From assembly GCA_021799405.1 (NCBI GenBank), contig JAJZAL010000195.1, positions 1-9,867 of the forward strand: a stretch of DNA of 9,867 nucleotides, in the 5' to 3' direction. The notes below the pieces were generated by a model. The model ran no database searches and was not told where the DNA came from. It was given only the letters and a program-made list of their open reading frames with translations. How positions within the stretch are numbered: position 1 is the stretch's first letter; every line of letters starts with the position of its first letter. Source of the stretch: Acidobacteriota bacterium (GTDB taxonomy: Bacteria; Acidobacteriota; Terriglobia; Terriglobales; Acidobacteriaceae). The position numbers and the translations under genes are program-made. This document shows positions 1 to 7,188 of this stretch, piece by piece.

Positions 1-1
1 G

Positions 2-1690
2 CTCATCAACGAAGGCATGGAGGCCAGCCGCGTCAAATTGGGCATCGAGAAGATCGGCATCGATACCACCTCATTCCTCGCCGTGCCCATCCGCTCCGGC
101 GGAGAAATCATCGGCGTCATCGGCGTGCAGTCCACTGATCCCGACTGGAAGTTTCGCGAAGCCGACCAGCAGTTGCTCTCCACCATCGCCTCCGCTGTCG
201 GCGTCGCCTTCCACAACGCGAAACTGTTTGAAGAAACTCGCCAGGCCAAAGCTGCCGCCGAAGAGGCCGACGCCGCCAAGAGCGCATTTCTCTCCACCGT
301 CAGCCACGAGCTCCGCACGCCGCTCACCTCTGTGCTCGGCTTCGCCAAAATCATTCGCCGCCGCCTCGTCGAGCGCCTTTTCCCGCTCATTCCCGGTGGC
401 GACCACAAGGTCGATCAGACCAAGCAGCAGGTGATTGAAAACCTCAACGTCGTCGTCAGCGAAGGGGAACGCCTCACCAAGCTCATCGACGACGTTCTCG
501 ACCTCGCCAAGATTGAGGCCGGCAAGTTCACCTGGAACATGGGCAGCGTCTCCATCGCTGACATTATCGAACGCGCCACCGCCGCCACTTCCTCCCTCTT
601 CGAAGCAAAAGACCTCGAACTCATTTGCAACGTCGAGCCGGATTTGCCCAGGATCGAAGGCGACGAGCACCGCCTCATTCAGGTCGTCATCAACCTGATC
701 TCCAATGCGGTCAAATTTACTGACCACGGATCCATTCAATGTTCCGCCAGCCGGCAGGATGGCGAACTGGTGATCAGCGTGAAGGACTCCGGCGTTGGCA
801 TCGCGCCGCCCGATCAACCCAAAGTCTTCGAAAAGTTCAAGCAGGTCGGCGATACCCTCACCGACAAGCCAAAAGGCACCGGCCTTGGCCTGCCCATCTG
901 CAAGGAAATCGTCGAGCACCACGGCGGACGGATCTGGGTGGAAAGCGAACTCGGTTACGGCAGTACATTCTCCTTCACCATTCCCATCCCGGGCTCTGAA
1001 GGAACTGACGCATCCCACCGCCATCGCGCCATCGATCTCACCGCTCTCGTAAAGGAATTGCGCGAGAAAGTTGCCTCCCATCAGACAAACGATAAATCCA
1101 TCCTCGTTGTCGACGACGACCCCCATATCCGCTCACTCCTTCGGCAGGAACTGAGCGATGCGGGCTACAGGGTCCGGCTCGCCGAAAACGGTCGCAAAGC
1201 CCTGTCCATGATCCGCGAGGAAACACCAGGACTCGTCATTCTCGACGTCATGATGCCCGAAATGAATGGTTTTGATGTAGCAGCGGTTCTCAAGAATGAT
1301 CCGCTCACCATGCAGATCCCCATCATCATTCTCTCCATCGTCGAAGACAAGGAACGTGGCTACCGCCTCGGCGTCGACCGCTACCTGACCAAGCCCATTG
1401 ATACCCCTTCGCTCTTTCAGGAAATCGACACGCTCTTCGGTCAGGCCATATCCCGCAAAAAAGTCATGGTGGTCGACGAGGATGCCTCCACGCTCAGAAG
1501 CCTCACCGATGTCCTCGAAGCACGTGGCTACCAGGTGGTCGAATCCAATGGGTCAGAGCTGTTCTCAAAAGCAGTTGACTCCCGTCCGGACGTCATCATT
1601 CTCAGTTCAATGTTGTCCGGCAATGACAACGTAAAGGCCCTCCGCTTTGAAAAAGGTATGGAGAACGTACTCTTTTTGATCTACCAGTGA
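2..1690 (+). CDS. GAF hybrid histidine kinase with two C-terminal receiver domains (5' partial)
   Basis: This is the 3' part of a cytoplasmic sensor kinase. The frame is open to the window edge, so the true start lies upstream; residue numbers here count from the internal Met at 17. Residues 1-70 are the end of a GAF domain (IIGVIGVQS, then a helix). A short coiled linker (about 70-92) leads into HisKA with the H-box SHELRTPLT, phosphoacceptor His97. HATPase_c follows, with N-box Asn230 (LISNAVKF), G1 DSGVG at 257 and G2 GTGLGLP at 287. Receiver 1 (361-475) is complete: acidic DDD 366-368, phosphoacceptor Asp410 in VILDVMMP, Ser440 and Lys459 in TKP. Receiver 2 (about 482-557) keeps the acidic pocket (VDED) but has Ser530 where Asp is expected, and it stops at beta-4 without the Lys. 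Its stop overlaps the next gene, which implies co-translation with the receiver protein. The signal sensed is unknown. Confidence 0.93.
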   Translation, partial: LINEGMEASRVKLGIEKIGIDTTSFLAVPIRSGGEIIGVIGVQSTDPDWKFREADQQLLSTIASAVGVAFHNAKLFEETRQAKAAAEEADAAKSAFLSTVSHELRTPLTSVLGFAKIIRRRLVERLFPLIPGGDHKVDQTKQQVIENLNVVVSEGERLTKLIDDVLDLAKIEAGKFTWNMGSVSIADIIERATAATSSLFEAKDLELICNVEPDLPRIEGDEHRLIQVVINLISNAVKFTDHGSIQCSASRQDGELVISVKDSGVGIAPPDQPKVFEKFKQVGDTLTDKPKGTGLGLPICKEIVEHHGGRIWVESELGYGSTFSFTIPIPGSEGTDASHRHRAIDLTALVKELREKVASHQTNDKSILVVDDDPHIRSLLRQELSDAGYRVRLAENGRKALSMIREETPGLVILDVMMPEMNGFDVAAVLKNDPLTMQIPIIILSIVEDKERGYRLGVDRYLTKPIDTPSLFQEIDTLFGQAISRKKVMVVDEDASTLRSLTDVLEARGYQVVESNGSELFSKAVDSRPDVIILSSMLSGNDNVKALRFEKGMENVLFLIYQ

Positions 1691-2082
1691 ATGCAATGAA
1701 AATACTCATAGTCGATGACGAAGCCCATCTGCGCATGCTGATTCAGCAAGCCCTCGAGGATCTTGAAGACGAAGGGGCGGAACTTGTCACCGCCTCCAAC
1801 GGGGAAGAAGCATTGGATGCGATCCGTGAACACCAGCCGAATCTCGTCGTGCTGGATGTCATGATGCCCAAGAAGAACGGGTTCGACGTCTGCCATACCG
1901 TAAAGAATGAGTGGGGGCAAACACACACCCGCATTATCCTGCTCACCGCAAAGGGGCAGGAGTTCGATAAGCAGCGTGGCGAAGAGGTTGGTGCCGACCT
2001 CTACATGACCAAGCCTTTTGACCCCGACATGCTTGTTGAAAAAGTCCGCCACCTGTTGGATCAGACTGGAGACGCTTCGTAA
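1687..2082 (+). CDS. Stand-alone response regulator receiver (CheY-like)
   Basis: A 131-residue protein that is a single receiver domain with no output domain. All key positions are present: acidic pocket Asp10, Asp11 and Glu12; phosphoacceptor Asp57 in [12 protein letters not shown]; Thr87 in LLTAKG; Lys109 in MTKPFDPD. The chosen start is GTG at 1687, which overlaps the kinase stop (GTGA). ATG at 1696 would give a protein three residues shorter and is equally plausible; neither has a clear Shine-Dalgarno, which fits translational coupling. It probably receives phosphate from the upstream kinase, either directly or through receiver 1. It could act on the adjacent SpoIIE-type phosphatase by protein-protein contact; that target is inferred from gene order only. 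Confidence 0.93.
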   Translation: MNAMKILIVDDEAHLRMLIQQALEDLEDEGAELVTASNGEEALDAIREHQPNLVVLDVMMPKKNGFDVCHTVKNEWGQTHTRIILLTAKGQEFDKQRGEEVGADLYMTKPFDPDMLVEKVRHLLDQTGDAS

Positions 2083-2086
2083 GCGA

Positions 2087-3577
2087 ATGCCGAGTTTCAA
2101 GCTCAGAACGCTCTTTGCCTCCGACTCCCATAGCGCCGGAGCCATTCAGAGCCTGTGCTCTGCCTTGGGCAATCGCGTCTGCATCGTCGACGCATTCGAC
2201 AGACCTCTGCTTGGCGCTCCATCAGATGCACCGCCTTCTCAAGCCCGCCTCCCCGTTCACGTCAATGACGCTGATGTCGGCTACGTCATCGCCGATCCCG
2301 CGGTGGCTCTCCCTATCGCGGAACTCCTCACCCATCTGGCATCGCGCGAGACCGAATCACGGGCGCTCGCCGCGGAAGTTCTGCACCTCTACCGCGAAAT
2401 CAATCTGATTGAGCAGCTCTCTGAAGACCTCGCCGCCCTCCTTGACGTGACCACCGTCGGTCAGCGCGCCCTGCAGGAAGCACAACGGCTCATCTCAGCG
2501 ACCTGCGGAGCCATCTTCGTCTTTGACAAAGCCCTGGATGCGATTATTGAAGTCGCCTCCTTTGGAGCGCCCACCGATAACATCGTCAAAACACACAATG
2601 CGCTCTGCGTCGAGTCGCGCTTCCTGCACTCTGTACTCGAACGTGGCACTGCGGAAATCATCAATGACTGCGCGTCCGACCCACGCGTCATTGATCAGGA
2701 GCGCCACTTCCAGTCACTGATGTGCGCACCTCTTCGTGCGGGAGAACTTACCTCTGGCGCAATCATCGTTGCGAATACTGACCCGCAGGCGTTCTATTCC
2801 TCAGCCGATCTCAAGCTGCTCAACACCATTGCGCTCCTCGCAGCCACCGCACTCGAGAACGCTCTCCTCTGCGCCGAAATGGTCACCGCCGCGCGCGATC
2901 GTGCCGCCTATTCCGCCGAACTGCAGGCAGCCAGCACTGTTCAGCAGCTACTCCTCAATCGCGCCTCACGCACCTTGCCCGGCTTTGACGTACAGTCGGT
3001 TTACCTGCCTGCCAGTGAAGTCGGCGGCGATCTCTTTTTTCTGCAACCCGGCCCGGATGGATCCCTCGTTGCCCTCGTCGGAGACGTGTCTGGCAAGGGG
3101 CTCACCGCGGCCATGCGCGTCGCCATGATTCTCGGCGCCCTCAACCGAGAAACCTCCTGCGAACCGGATGAAATCCTCGCATCTCTTAACAACGCTCTCA
3201 TCGCGCAGGGCGAGCTTGGCTTCACAACGGCTTGCTGCATCCGCATTTCCCCCAGCGGCGACTACATCCTCGCCAATGCCGGGCATATCTCGCCCTTCGT
3301 CTCAGGGGTCGAAATCGCAACCGAACCCGCGCTTCCGCTCGGCATTGCTCCCGATCAGAGCTATTGCGCCACGCATGGCACTCTCCGGCCCGGTGAACGC
3401 ATGGTTTTCGTCTCGGATGGAGTGCCGGAAGCTCGCTCGCCCGCCGGCGAGATCTTCGGCCTCGACCGCCTGCCGGCGCTCACCCTGTACTCGGCTCGCG
3501 AAATCGCTGAAACAGCACACAGATTCGGACAGGAAGACGACATTACCGTGCTGACCATTGCACTCTCGGATGCTTAG
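2087..3577 (+). CDS. GAF domain SpoIIE/RsbU-type PP2C serine phosphatase
   Basis: A 496-residue soluble protein. The start is ATG at 2087, four bases after the receiver stop; a longer reading from 2018 would run back through the receiver gene and is not favoured. The N-terminal ~100 residues (IVDAFDRPLLG, later GYVIADP) look like a small PAS-like sensor module. They are followed by a helix rich in Glu/Arg (about 86-118), a GAF domain (about 120-262) and a connecting helix (about 265-292). The SpoIIE-type PP2C catalytic domain (about 295-494) has its metal-binding acids visible: Asp315 in GGD, Asp333 in GDVSGKG, Asp444 in SDG and Asp484/485 in EDDIT. Such phosphatases usually dephosphorylate STAS-domain anti-anti-sigma factors in partner-switching. 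No STAS or anti-sigma gene is in the window, so the substrate is unknown. Confidence 0.92.
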   Translation: MPSFKLRTLFASDSHSAGAIQSLCSALGNRVCIVDAFDRPLLGAPSDAPPSQARLPVHVNDADVGYVIADPAVALPIAELLTHLASRETESRALAAEVLHLYREINLIEQLSEDLAALLDVTTVGQRALQEAQRLISATCGAIFVFDKALDAIIEVASFGAPTDNIVKTHNALCVESRFLHSVLERGTAEIINDCASDPRVIDQERHFQSLMCAPLRAGELTSGAIIVANTDPQAFYSSADLKLLNTIALLAATALENALLCAEMVTAARDRAAYSAELQAASTVQQLLLNRASRTLPGFDVQSVYLPASEVGGDLFFLQPGPDGSLVALVGDVSGKGLTAAMRVAMILGALNRETSCEPDEILASLNNALIAQGELGFTTACCIRISPSGDYILANAGHISPFVSGVEIATEPALPLGIAPDQSYCATHGTLRPGERMVFVSDGVPEARSPAGEIFGLDRLPALTLYSAREIAETAHRFGQEDDITVLTIALSDA

Positions 3578-3605
3578 GCATGATCCTCGTTCCACCATTG
3601 CCACT

Positions 3606-3635
3606 TTGCAATTTCATCCTTGCAGCGACTATGCC
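3606..3635 (+). promoter_or_regulatory. Possible weak sigma70-like promoter before the copper block
   Basis: TTGCAA (3606-3611) and TATGCC (3630-3635) are separated by 18 bases, inside the 114-base gap between the phosphatase stop and the small exported protein. Match quality is modest and GC-rich bacteria give such matches by chance. A break in transcription here is plausible because the gene functions change. No terminator hairpin was found in this gap. Confidence 0.2.
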
Positions 3636-3691
3636 GGTCCTTTCTTTCCCGTTTGTGCATCCAAAGCTTGAAGGTTTAGGGTTAGATTCAA

Positions 3692-4084
3692 ATGCTACGG
3701 AAGTGCAATTGGTTGCTGCTGGTGGCCGTCATCGTAAGCACACAGGTGTTTACGGTGGCATGTGATGCGCACTGCGGCAAAATGGCTCTCACCAATCGCG
3801 CCCTCCAGGCCCTCGACCATTTCTCACGCGCAGCGGCCAACCATGAAGCGGTCGTCATCCCACCCACAGTGAGTCGCTGCAAAGATCTCCTTTGCAATGA
3901 CGATTCGGCTTCTCTCACCATCCCCTTCACGATCGCCCCTGCGGCTGCCGCACATCTGCCTGCAACAGTTGACCGTCTTTCATTCCCTGTCTATTGGATC
4001 GGCGAACCGTCGCAAAGAACCCAACGACGAAGTAGCTCCTTAATTTCGGCCTGCGACCCGGTGCTCGCCAGTCCTCGAATCTAG
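3692..4084 (+). CDS. Small exported cysteine-containing protein, putative metal-binding
   Basis: I do not recognise a named family. The product has 130 residues: a basic N-terminus (MLRK), a hydrophobic stretch (about 6-22) and then TVAC at 21-24. This is a signal peptide with an imperfect lipobox, so it could be a lipoprotein anchored at Cys24 or a soluble periplasmic protein. After export it would carry Cys24 and Cys28 (CDAHCGKM, C-x3-C followed by a Met), His43 and His51, Cys63 and Cys68 (C-x4-C), and Cys121. The remainder is Ala/Pro-rich and probably poorly structured. Its place just upstream of copA suggests a periplasmic copper-binding accessory, which is inference. The start at 3692 has only a weak ribosome site. 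GC-ending codons and a convincing signal peptide argue that it is a real gene. Confidence 0.6.
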   Translation: MLRKCNWLLLVAVIVSTQVFTVACDAHCGKMALTNRALQALDHFSRAAANHEAVVIPPTVSRCKDLLCNDDSASLTIPFTIAPAAAAHLPATVDRLSFPVYWIGEPSQRTQRRSSSLISACDPVLASPRI

Positions 4085-4114
4085 CGCCTCCGCACGGCTG
4101 TTGATCGCAGCAAC

Positions 4115-4154
4115 GGAATTTGCGCATTGCCGTACGCTGAACACTGCGCATTCC
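4115..4154. repeat. Imperfect inverted repeat upstream of copA
   Basis: GGAATTTGCGCA (4115-4126) faces TGCGCATTCC (4145-4154). The arms pair over ten bases with a two-base bulge (TT) and an 18-base loop. It could be a regulator-binding dyad or an mRNA hairpin, but the length is also compatible with chance. Confidence 0.35.
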
Positions 4155-4162
4155 AGAACTCG

Positions 4163-4190
4163 TTCACGACATCAGCGTAGTACATATCAT
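4163..4190 (+). promoter_or_regulatory. Possible promoter for copA
   Basis: TTCACG (4163-4168) and TATCAT (4185-4190) are 16 bases apart and lie about 87 bases before the copA start. The spacing is acceptable but the -35 match is weak. It follows directly after the inverted repeat at 4115-4154, an arrangement that would suit regulated expression. Confidence 0.22.
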
Positions 4191-4276
4191 GGATTCACAC
4201 CTGTCTGCCCCGCCGTAAATCACCGTCGCGAGCAAACACGGTCCGTCTTCCTGCAAGTCAACATTCTGGAGAACCA

Positions 4277-6262
4277 ATGTCCCGGAAAGACAATACCGAT
4301 ACTGCCCCAATTTTTCCCGTCACCCGCCGTCGTTTTGTGCAGGGACTCACCGCTGGCGCGGCGTTAGCTGCCGTTGACCTTCATGGACTGCCTGCCTTTG
4401 GTGAAGTCACGCGCCACATGCCGAAAACACTCTCCGGCCAACATTTTGACCTCACCATCCACTACCTTCCCGTCAACTTCACCGGACGGCGCGTGACCGC
4501 GATGGCCGTAAACGGTTCCGTGCCAGGCCCGATCCTGCGATGGCGCGAGGGAGATCACGTCACGATTGCAGTTACCAATCTGCTGAAGGTCTCCACTTCC
4601 GTGCACTGGCACTCCCTGCGCATCCCCGCCGATATGGATGGAGTCCCCGGACTGAGCTACCCCGGTATTGCTCCGGGGGAAACTTTCCACTATCACTTCC
4701 AGGTCAAGCAGAACGGCACCGCCTGGTATCACAGCCACACGCGCTTTCAGGAGCAATCAGGAATCTACGGCCCGCTCATCATCGACCCCAACCCGCTCGG
4801 CGCAGATCCGATTCAATCCGACCGCGAACACGTCATCTTTCTCTCCGATTGGACGGATACCAATCCGGAGACCATCTTCAGCAACCTCAAAGAAGAAAGC
4901 GACTACTACAACTACCACAAGCACACCCTCCCGGAATTCTTCTCTGCCATCCGGCGTCACGGGTTCCGGTCTACTCTCAGACAGCGCCTCATGTGGGCAA
5001 AAATGAACATGAGCGACAACGACATCTCTGACATTTCCGCCGCAACCTACACTTATCTGCTCAACGGCAACCCACCCAACGCCAATTGGACCGGACTTTT
5101 CTCACGCGGCGAGAAAGTGCGCCTGCGCTTCATCAACGGCTCAGCCATGACTTTTTTCGACGTCCGCATCCCCGGCCTCAAAATGACAGTCGTGCAGGCT
5201 GACGGCAACGATGTGGAACCAGTTCCCGTCGACGAATTTCGTATCGGCGTCGCCGAAAGATACGACGTCATCGTGGGGCCGTCGGACGACAAGGCCTACA
5301 CCATCTTTGCCCAGTCAGAGGACAGAACCGGATTCGCACGCGGCACGCTTGCCCCGCGCATGGGCATGACCGCACCCATTCCTCCCATGGATCCTCGCCC
5401 CAGGCTCACGATGATCGACATGGGGATGGGCAGCATGGCCGGCATGAAGATGGCCAATATGAACGGCATCGACGGAATGACGGCAGATGATATGCGGATG
5501 GGAAACAAAGTTCATGGCGGCGAGCATTCGCACATGAACGGGAACAATCCAGAAAAAGCCGCTCGCGACCGCATGGCCGAAATCACGAATGCCGCCGAGA
5601 TGTCGATGGCTTCCATGCCACACATGGGGAACACCAATGCCAGCGTCGGCAAAACCCCGTTCCCACAACCAAGCCCTTACACCACGCCGGCCGTCACCGT
5701 CCCGGAATCAGAAATTCGCGCCATCGAGTCGCACCTCAAACCCTCCAATCCAGTCAAACTCCATCTCGGCCCGTCCGTCGCGCAAATCTCCGGGCACGTG
5801 GAATCGCGTCTCAACACACCCGGCATTGGCCTCGATCACAATGGCCGACGCGTACTGACTTATGCCGATCTTCGTTCACCTTATCGCGGAGTCGACGGTA
5901 GGCCGCCCTCACGCGAAATTGAACTTCACCTTACCGGCAATATGAATCGCTACATCTGGGGATTCAACGGAGAAAAATTCTCCAACAACAATCCCATCGT
6001 CCTCAAACTCGGTGAACGTGTGCGCTTCGTACTCATCAATGACACGATGATGTCCCATCCCATTCACCTCCACGGCCTCTGGAGCGAACTCGAAAACGGC
6101 CACGGAGAACACAGGCCCTTCAAAGACACCATCATCGTGAAACCCTCTGAGCGTGTGACATATCTCGTCAGCGCAGACACTCCGGGCCGATGGGCCTATC
6201 ACTGTCACCTGCTCTATCACATGCAAGCGGGCATGTTTCGCGCTGTGGTGGTGCTGCCATGA
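4277..6262 (+). CDS. copA: Copper-resistance multicopper oxidase CopA (PcoA family)
   Basis: A 661-residue periplasmic multicopper oxidase. Proteins of this family oxidise Cu(I) to the less toxic Cu(II) and bind additional copper. A Tat signal is present (RRRFVQGLTAGAAL, Arg17-19). Cupredoxin domain 1 carries HWHSLRIP (His110, His112) and AWYHSHT (His152, His154). Domain 2 spans about 185-355. The C-terminal domain carries HPIHLHGLW (His594, His597, His599) and HCHLLYHMQAGMF (His642, Cys643, His644, His648, axial Met653), so all type 1, 2 and 3 copper ligands are visible. Between domains 2 and 3 lies a Met-rich segment (residues 362-451, about 19 Met plus His). The start at 4277 follows GGAGA at good spacing and gives an intact Tat leader. 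The stop overlaps copB by ATGA. Length is in the family range, slightly long because of the Met-rich region. Confidence 0.97.
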   Translation: MSRKDNTDTAPIFPVTRRRFVQGLTAGAALAAVDLHGLPAFGEVTRHMPKTLSGQHFDLTIHYLPVNFTGRRVTAMAVNGSVPGPILRWREGDHVTIAVTNLLKVSTSVHWHSLRIPADMDGVPGLSYPGIAPGETFHYHFQVKQNGTAWYHSHTRFQEQSGIYGPLIIDPNPLGADPIQSDREHVIFLSDWTDTNPETIFSNLKEESDYYNYHKHTLPEFFSAIRRHGFRSTLRQRLMWAKMNMSDNDISDISAATYTYLLNGNPPNANWTGLFSRGEKVRLRFINGSAMTFFDVRIPGLKMTVVQADGNDVEPVPVDEFRIGVAERYDVIVGPSDDKAYTIFAQSEDRTGFARGTLAPRMGMTAPIPPMDPRPRLTMIDMGMGSMAGMKMANMNGIDGMTADDMRMGNKVHGGEHSHMNGNNPEKAARDRMAEITNAAEMSMASMPHMGNTNASVGKTPFPQPSPYTTPAVTVPESEIRAIESHLKPSNPVKLHLGPSVAQISGHVESRLNTPGIGLDHNGRRVLTYADLRSPYRGVDGRPPSREIELHLTGNMNRYIWGFNGEKFSNNNPIVLKLGERVRFVLINDTMMSHPIHLHGLWSELENGHGEHRPFKDTIIVKPSERVTYLVSADTPGRWAYHCHLLYHMQAGMFRAVVVLP

Positions 6263-7059
6263 ACAGATCGCCATCCCTCGCATTTCCCTCTCTGCTTGTC
6301 GTAACCTCGCTCTGGCTCGGGGCGATCTGCTCGCCAACGATTGCAACCGCGCAGTCGACATCCACCCAGTCACCCACGAAAGTCACCTCCGCGCTTCCCG
6401 GCCTGAAGCCGCCGGACATGGGCCATCAGCTATTTGTTCATGCCCTTCTCGATCAGTTCGAGGGCCGCACCAATGGCCCGGACAATGAATTCCGCTGGGA
6501 CGGCGAAGGCTGGATCGGCACGGACATGAACAGGCTTTGGATTAAGTCCGAAGGTTTTGCAGGCAATGGAATCGTCAGCGACGGTGACCAGGAATTTCTC
6601 TACGACCGCCCCATTCCGCGCCTCCGCTACTTCGACGCGCAGGTCGGCGTACGCGAAGATATCGATTCCGGTCCATTACGTAGCTGGGCAGCCATCGGCA
6701 TCGAAGGATTGGCACCCTACTTCTTCGAGTTCGCCCCGACTCTCTACATCGGCAGGAACGGCGACGTCGCCGGCCGCATCAACGCGGCCTATGAGCTGCT
6801 CTTCACGCAACGCCTAATCGCCGAGCCGCAAGCCGAGCTCAACTTCTACAGCCAGGATGACCCGGCACGCGGCACCGGCTCAGGATTATCTGAAATCGAT
6901 ACAGGTATCCGCCTCCGTTACGAATTCAGCCGCAAATTCGCGCCCTACATCGGCTTTGCCTACAACGGCAAGTACGGCGATACGGCCAATTTCGCACGGC
7001 GAGCTGGTGAGTCCACCAGCGATCCGCGTTTCGTGTTCGGAGTCAGGGCCTGGTACTGA
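6259..7059 (+). CDS. copB: Outer-membrane copper-resistance protein CopB
   Basis: A 266-residue protein. The chosen start is ATG at 6259, overlapping the copA stop (ATGA) and directly preceding a signal peptide (MNRSPSLAFP, hydrophobic to about 25, likely cleavage after ATA31). A longer reading from 6190 would sit inside copA and would bury this signal. The mature part has the CopB/PcoB signature: MGHQLFVHALLDQFEGR, then EFRWDGEGWIGTDMNRLW, RYFDAQVGVRED and an alternating beta-strand pattern. It ends in an aromatic residue (VRAWY), typical of outer-membrane beta-barrels. Unlike Pseudomonas CopB it has no long Met/His-rich N-terminal stretch, so extra copper binding may rest with CopA here. 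Translational coupling to copA implies paired production; CopA and CopB are thought to work together in sequestering copper outside the cytoplasm. Confidence 0.95.
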   Translation: MNRSPSLAFPSLLVVTSLWLGAICSPTIATAQSTSTQSPTKVTSALPGLKPPDMGHQLFVHALLDQFEGRTNGPDNEFRWDGEGWIGTDMNRLWIKSEGFAGNGIVSDGDQEFLYDRPIPRLRYFDAQVGVREDIDSGPLRSWAAIGIEGLAPYFFEFAPTLYIGRNGDVAGRINAAYELLFTQRLIAEPQAELNFYSQDDPARGTGSGLSEIDTGIRLRYEFSRKFAPYIGFAYNGKYGDTANFARRAGESTSDPRFVFGVRAWY

Positions 7060-7068
7060 CGCAAATAT

Positions 7069-7111
7069 CCAATCAGGGGTAGAGATGATCTCAGACTCTG
7101 CTCCTCATTGG
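7069..7111 (+). terminator. Strong imperfect hairpin after copB
   Basis: Arms CCAATCAGGGGTAGAG (7069-7084) and CTCTGCTCCTCATTGG (7096-7111) pair over 16 positions with one C-C mismatch and two G-U wobbles, closing an 11-base loop. No T-run follows (GGATTATG), so it is not a standard intrinsic terminator. It may be an attenuating or mRNA-stabilising stem between copB and the downstream genes. Confidence 0.45.
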
Positions 7112-7177
7112 GATTATGTGAGCGTTGATCGATTCACGCACCAACAGCGCTACAGCCAACCAGCAGTTCTGAATATG

Positions 7178-7183
7178 AGGAGG
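7178..7183 (+). promoter_or_regulatory. Consensus ribosome binding site for the DoxX-like gene
   Basis: A perfect AGGAGG sits five bases before the ATG at 7189 and settles that start. It is much stronger than the sites of the genes upstream, in line with the change in sequence style at this point. Confidence 0.85.
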
Positions 7184-7188
7184 ATCGT

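Larger units (their letters stand above)
4085..4276 (+). other. Non-coding leader upstream of copA
   Basis: This 192-base gap between the small exported protein and copA shows no convincing gene. It holds an imperfect inverted repeat at 4115-4154, a weak promoter-like pair at 4163-4190 and the copA ribosome site GGAGA (4268-4272). No classical CueR or CusR-type operator was recognised by eye. Confidence 0.5.

Noticed and set aside
71..1126. 351-codon open frame on the minus strand
   Set aside because: It lies opposite the kinase, whose domains are unmistakable. The translation is low in complexity, rich in Gly/Ala/Asp/Val, with no motif: a GC-rich antisense shadow.
2018..2086. Upstream extension of the phosphatase to an ATG at 2018
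   Set aside because: It would overlap the receiver gene by 65 bases and encode a sequence without domain character. ATG at 2087 directly after the receiver stop is more natural.
3580..3765. 61-codon frame after the phosphatase
   Set aside because: There is no ribosome site, no recognisable motif, and it overlaps the start of the better-supported exported protein.
4101..4367. 88-codon frame running into copA
   Set aside because: It overlaps the copA Tat leader in another frame, has no ribosome site, and its composition is irregular.
6190..6258. Upstream extension of CopB to an ATG inside copA
   Set aside because: It overlaps the catalytic C-terminus of the oxidase and would place the signal peptide internally.
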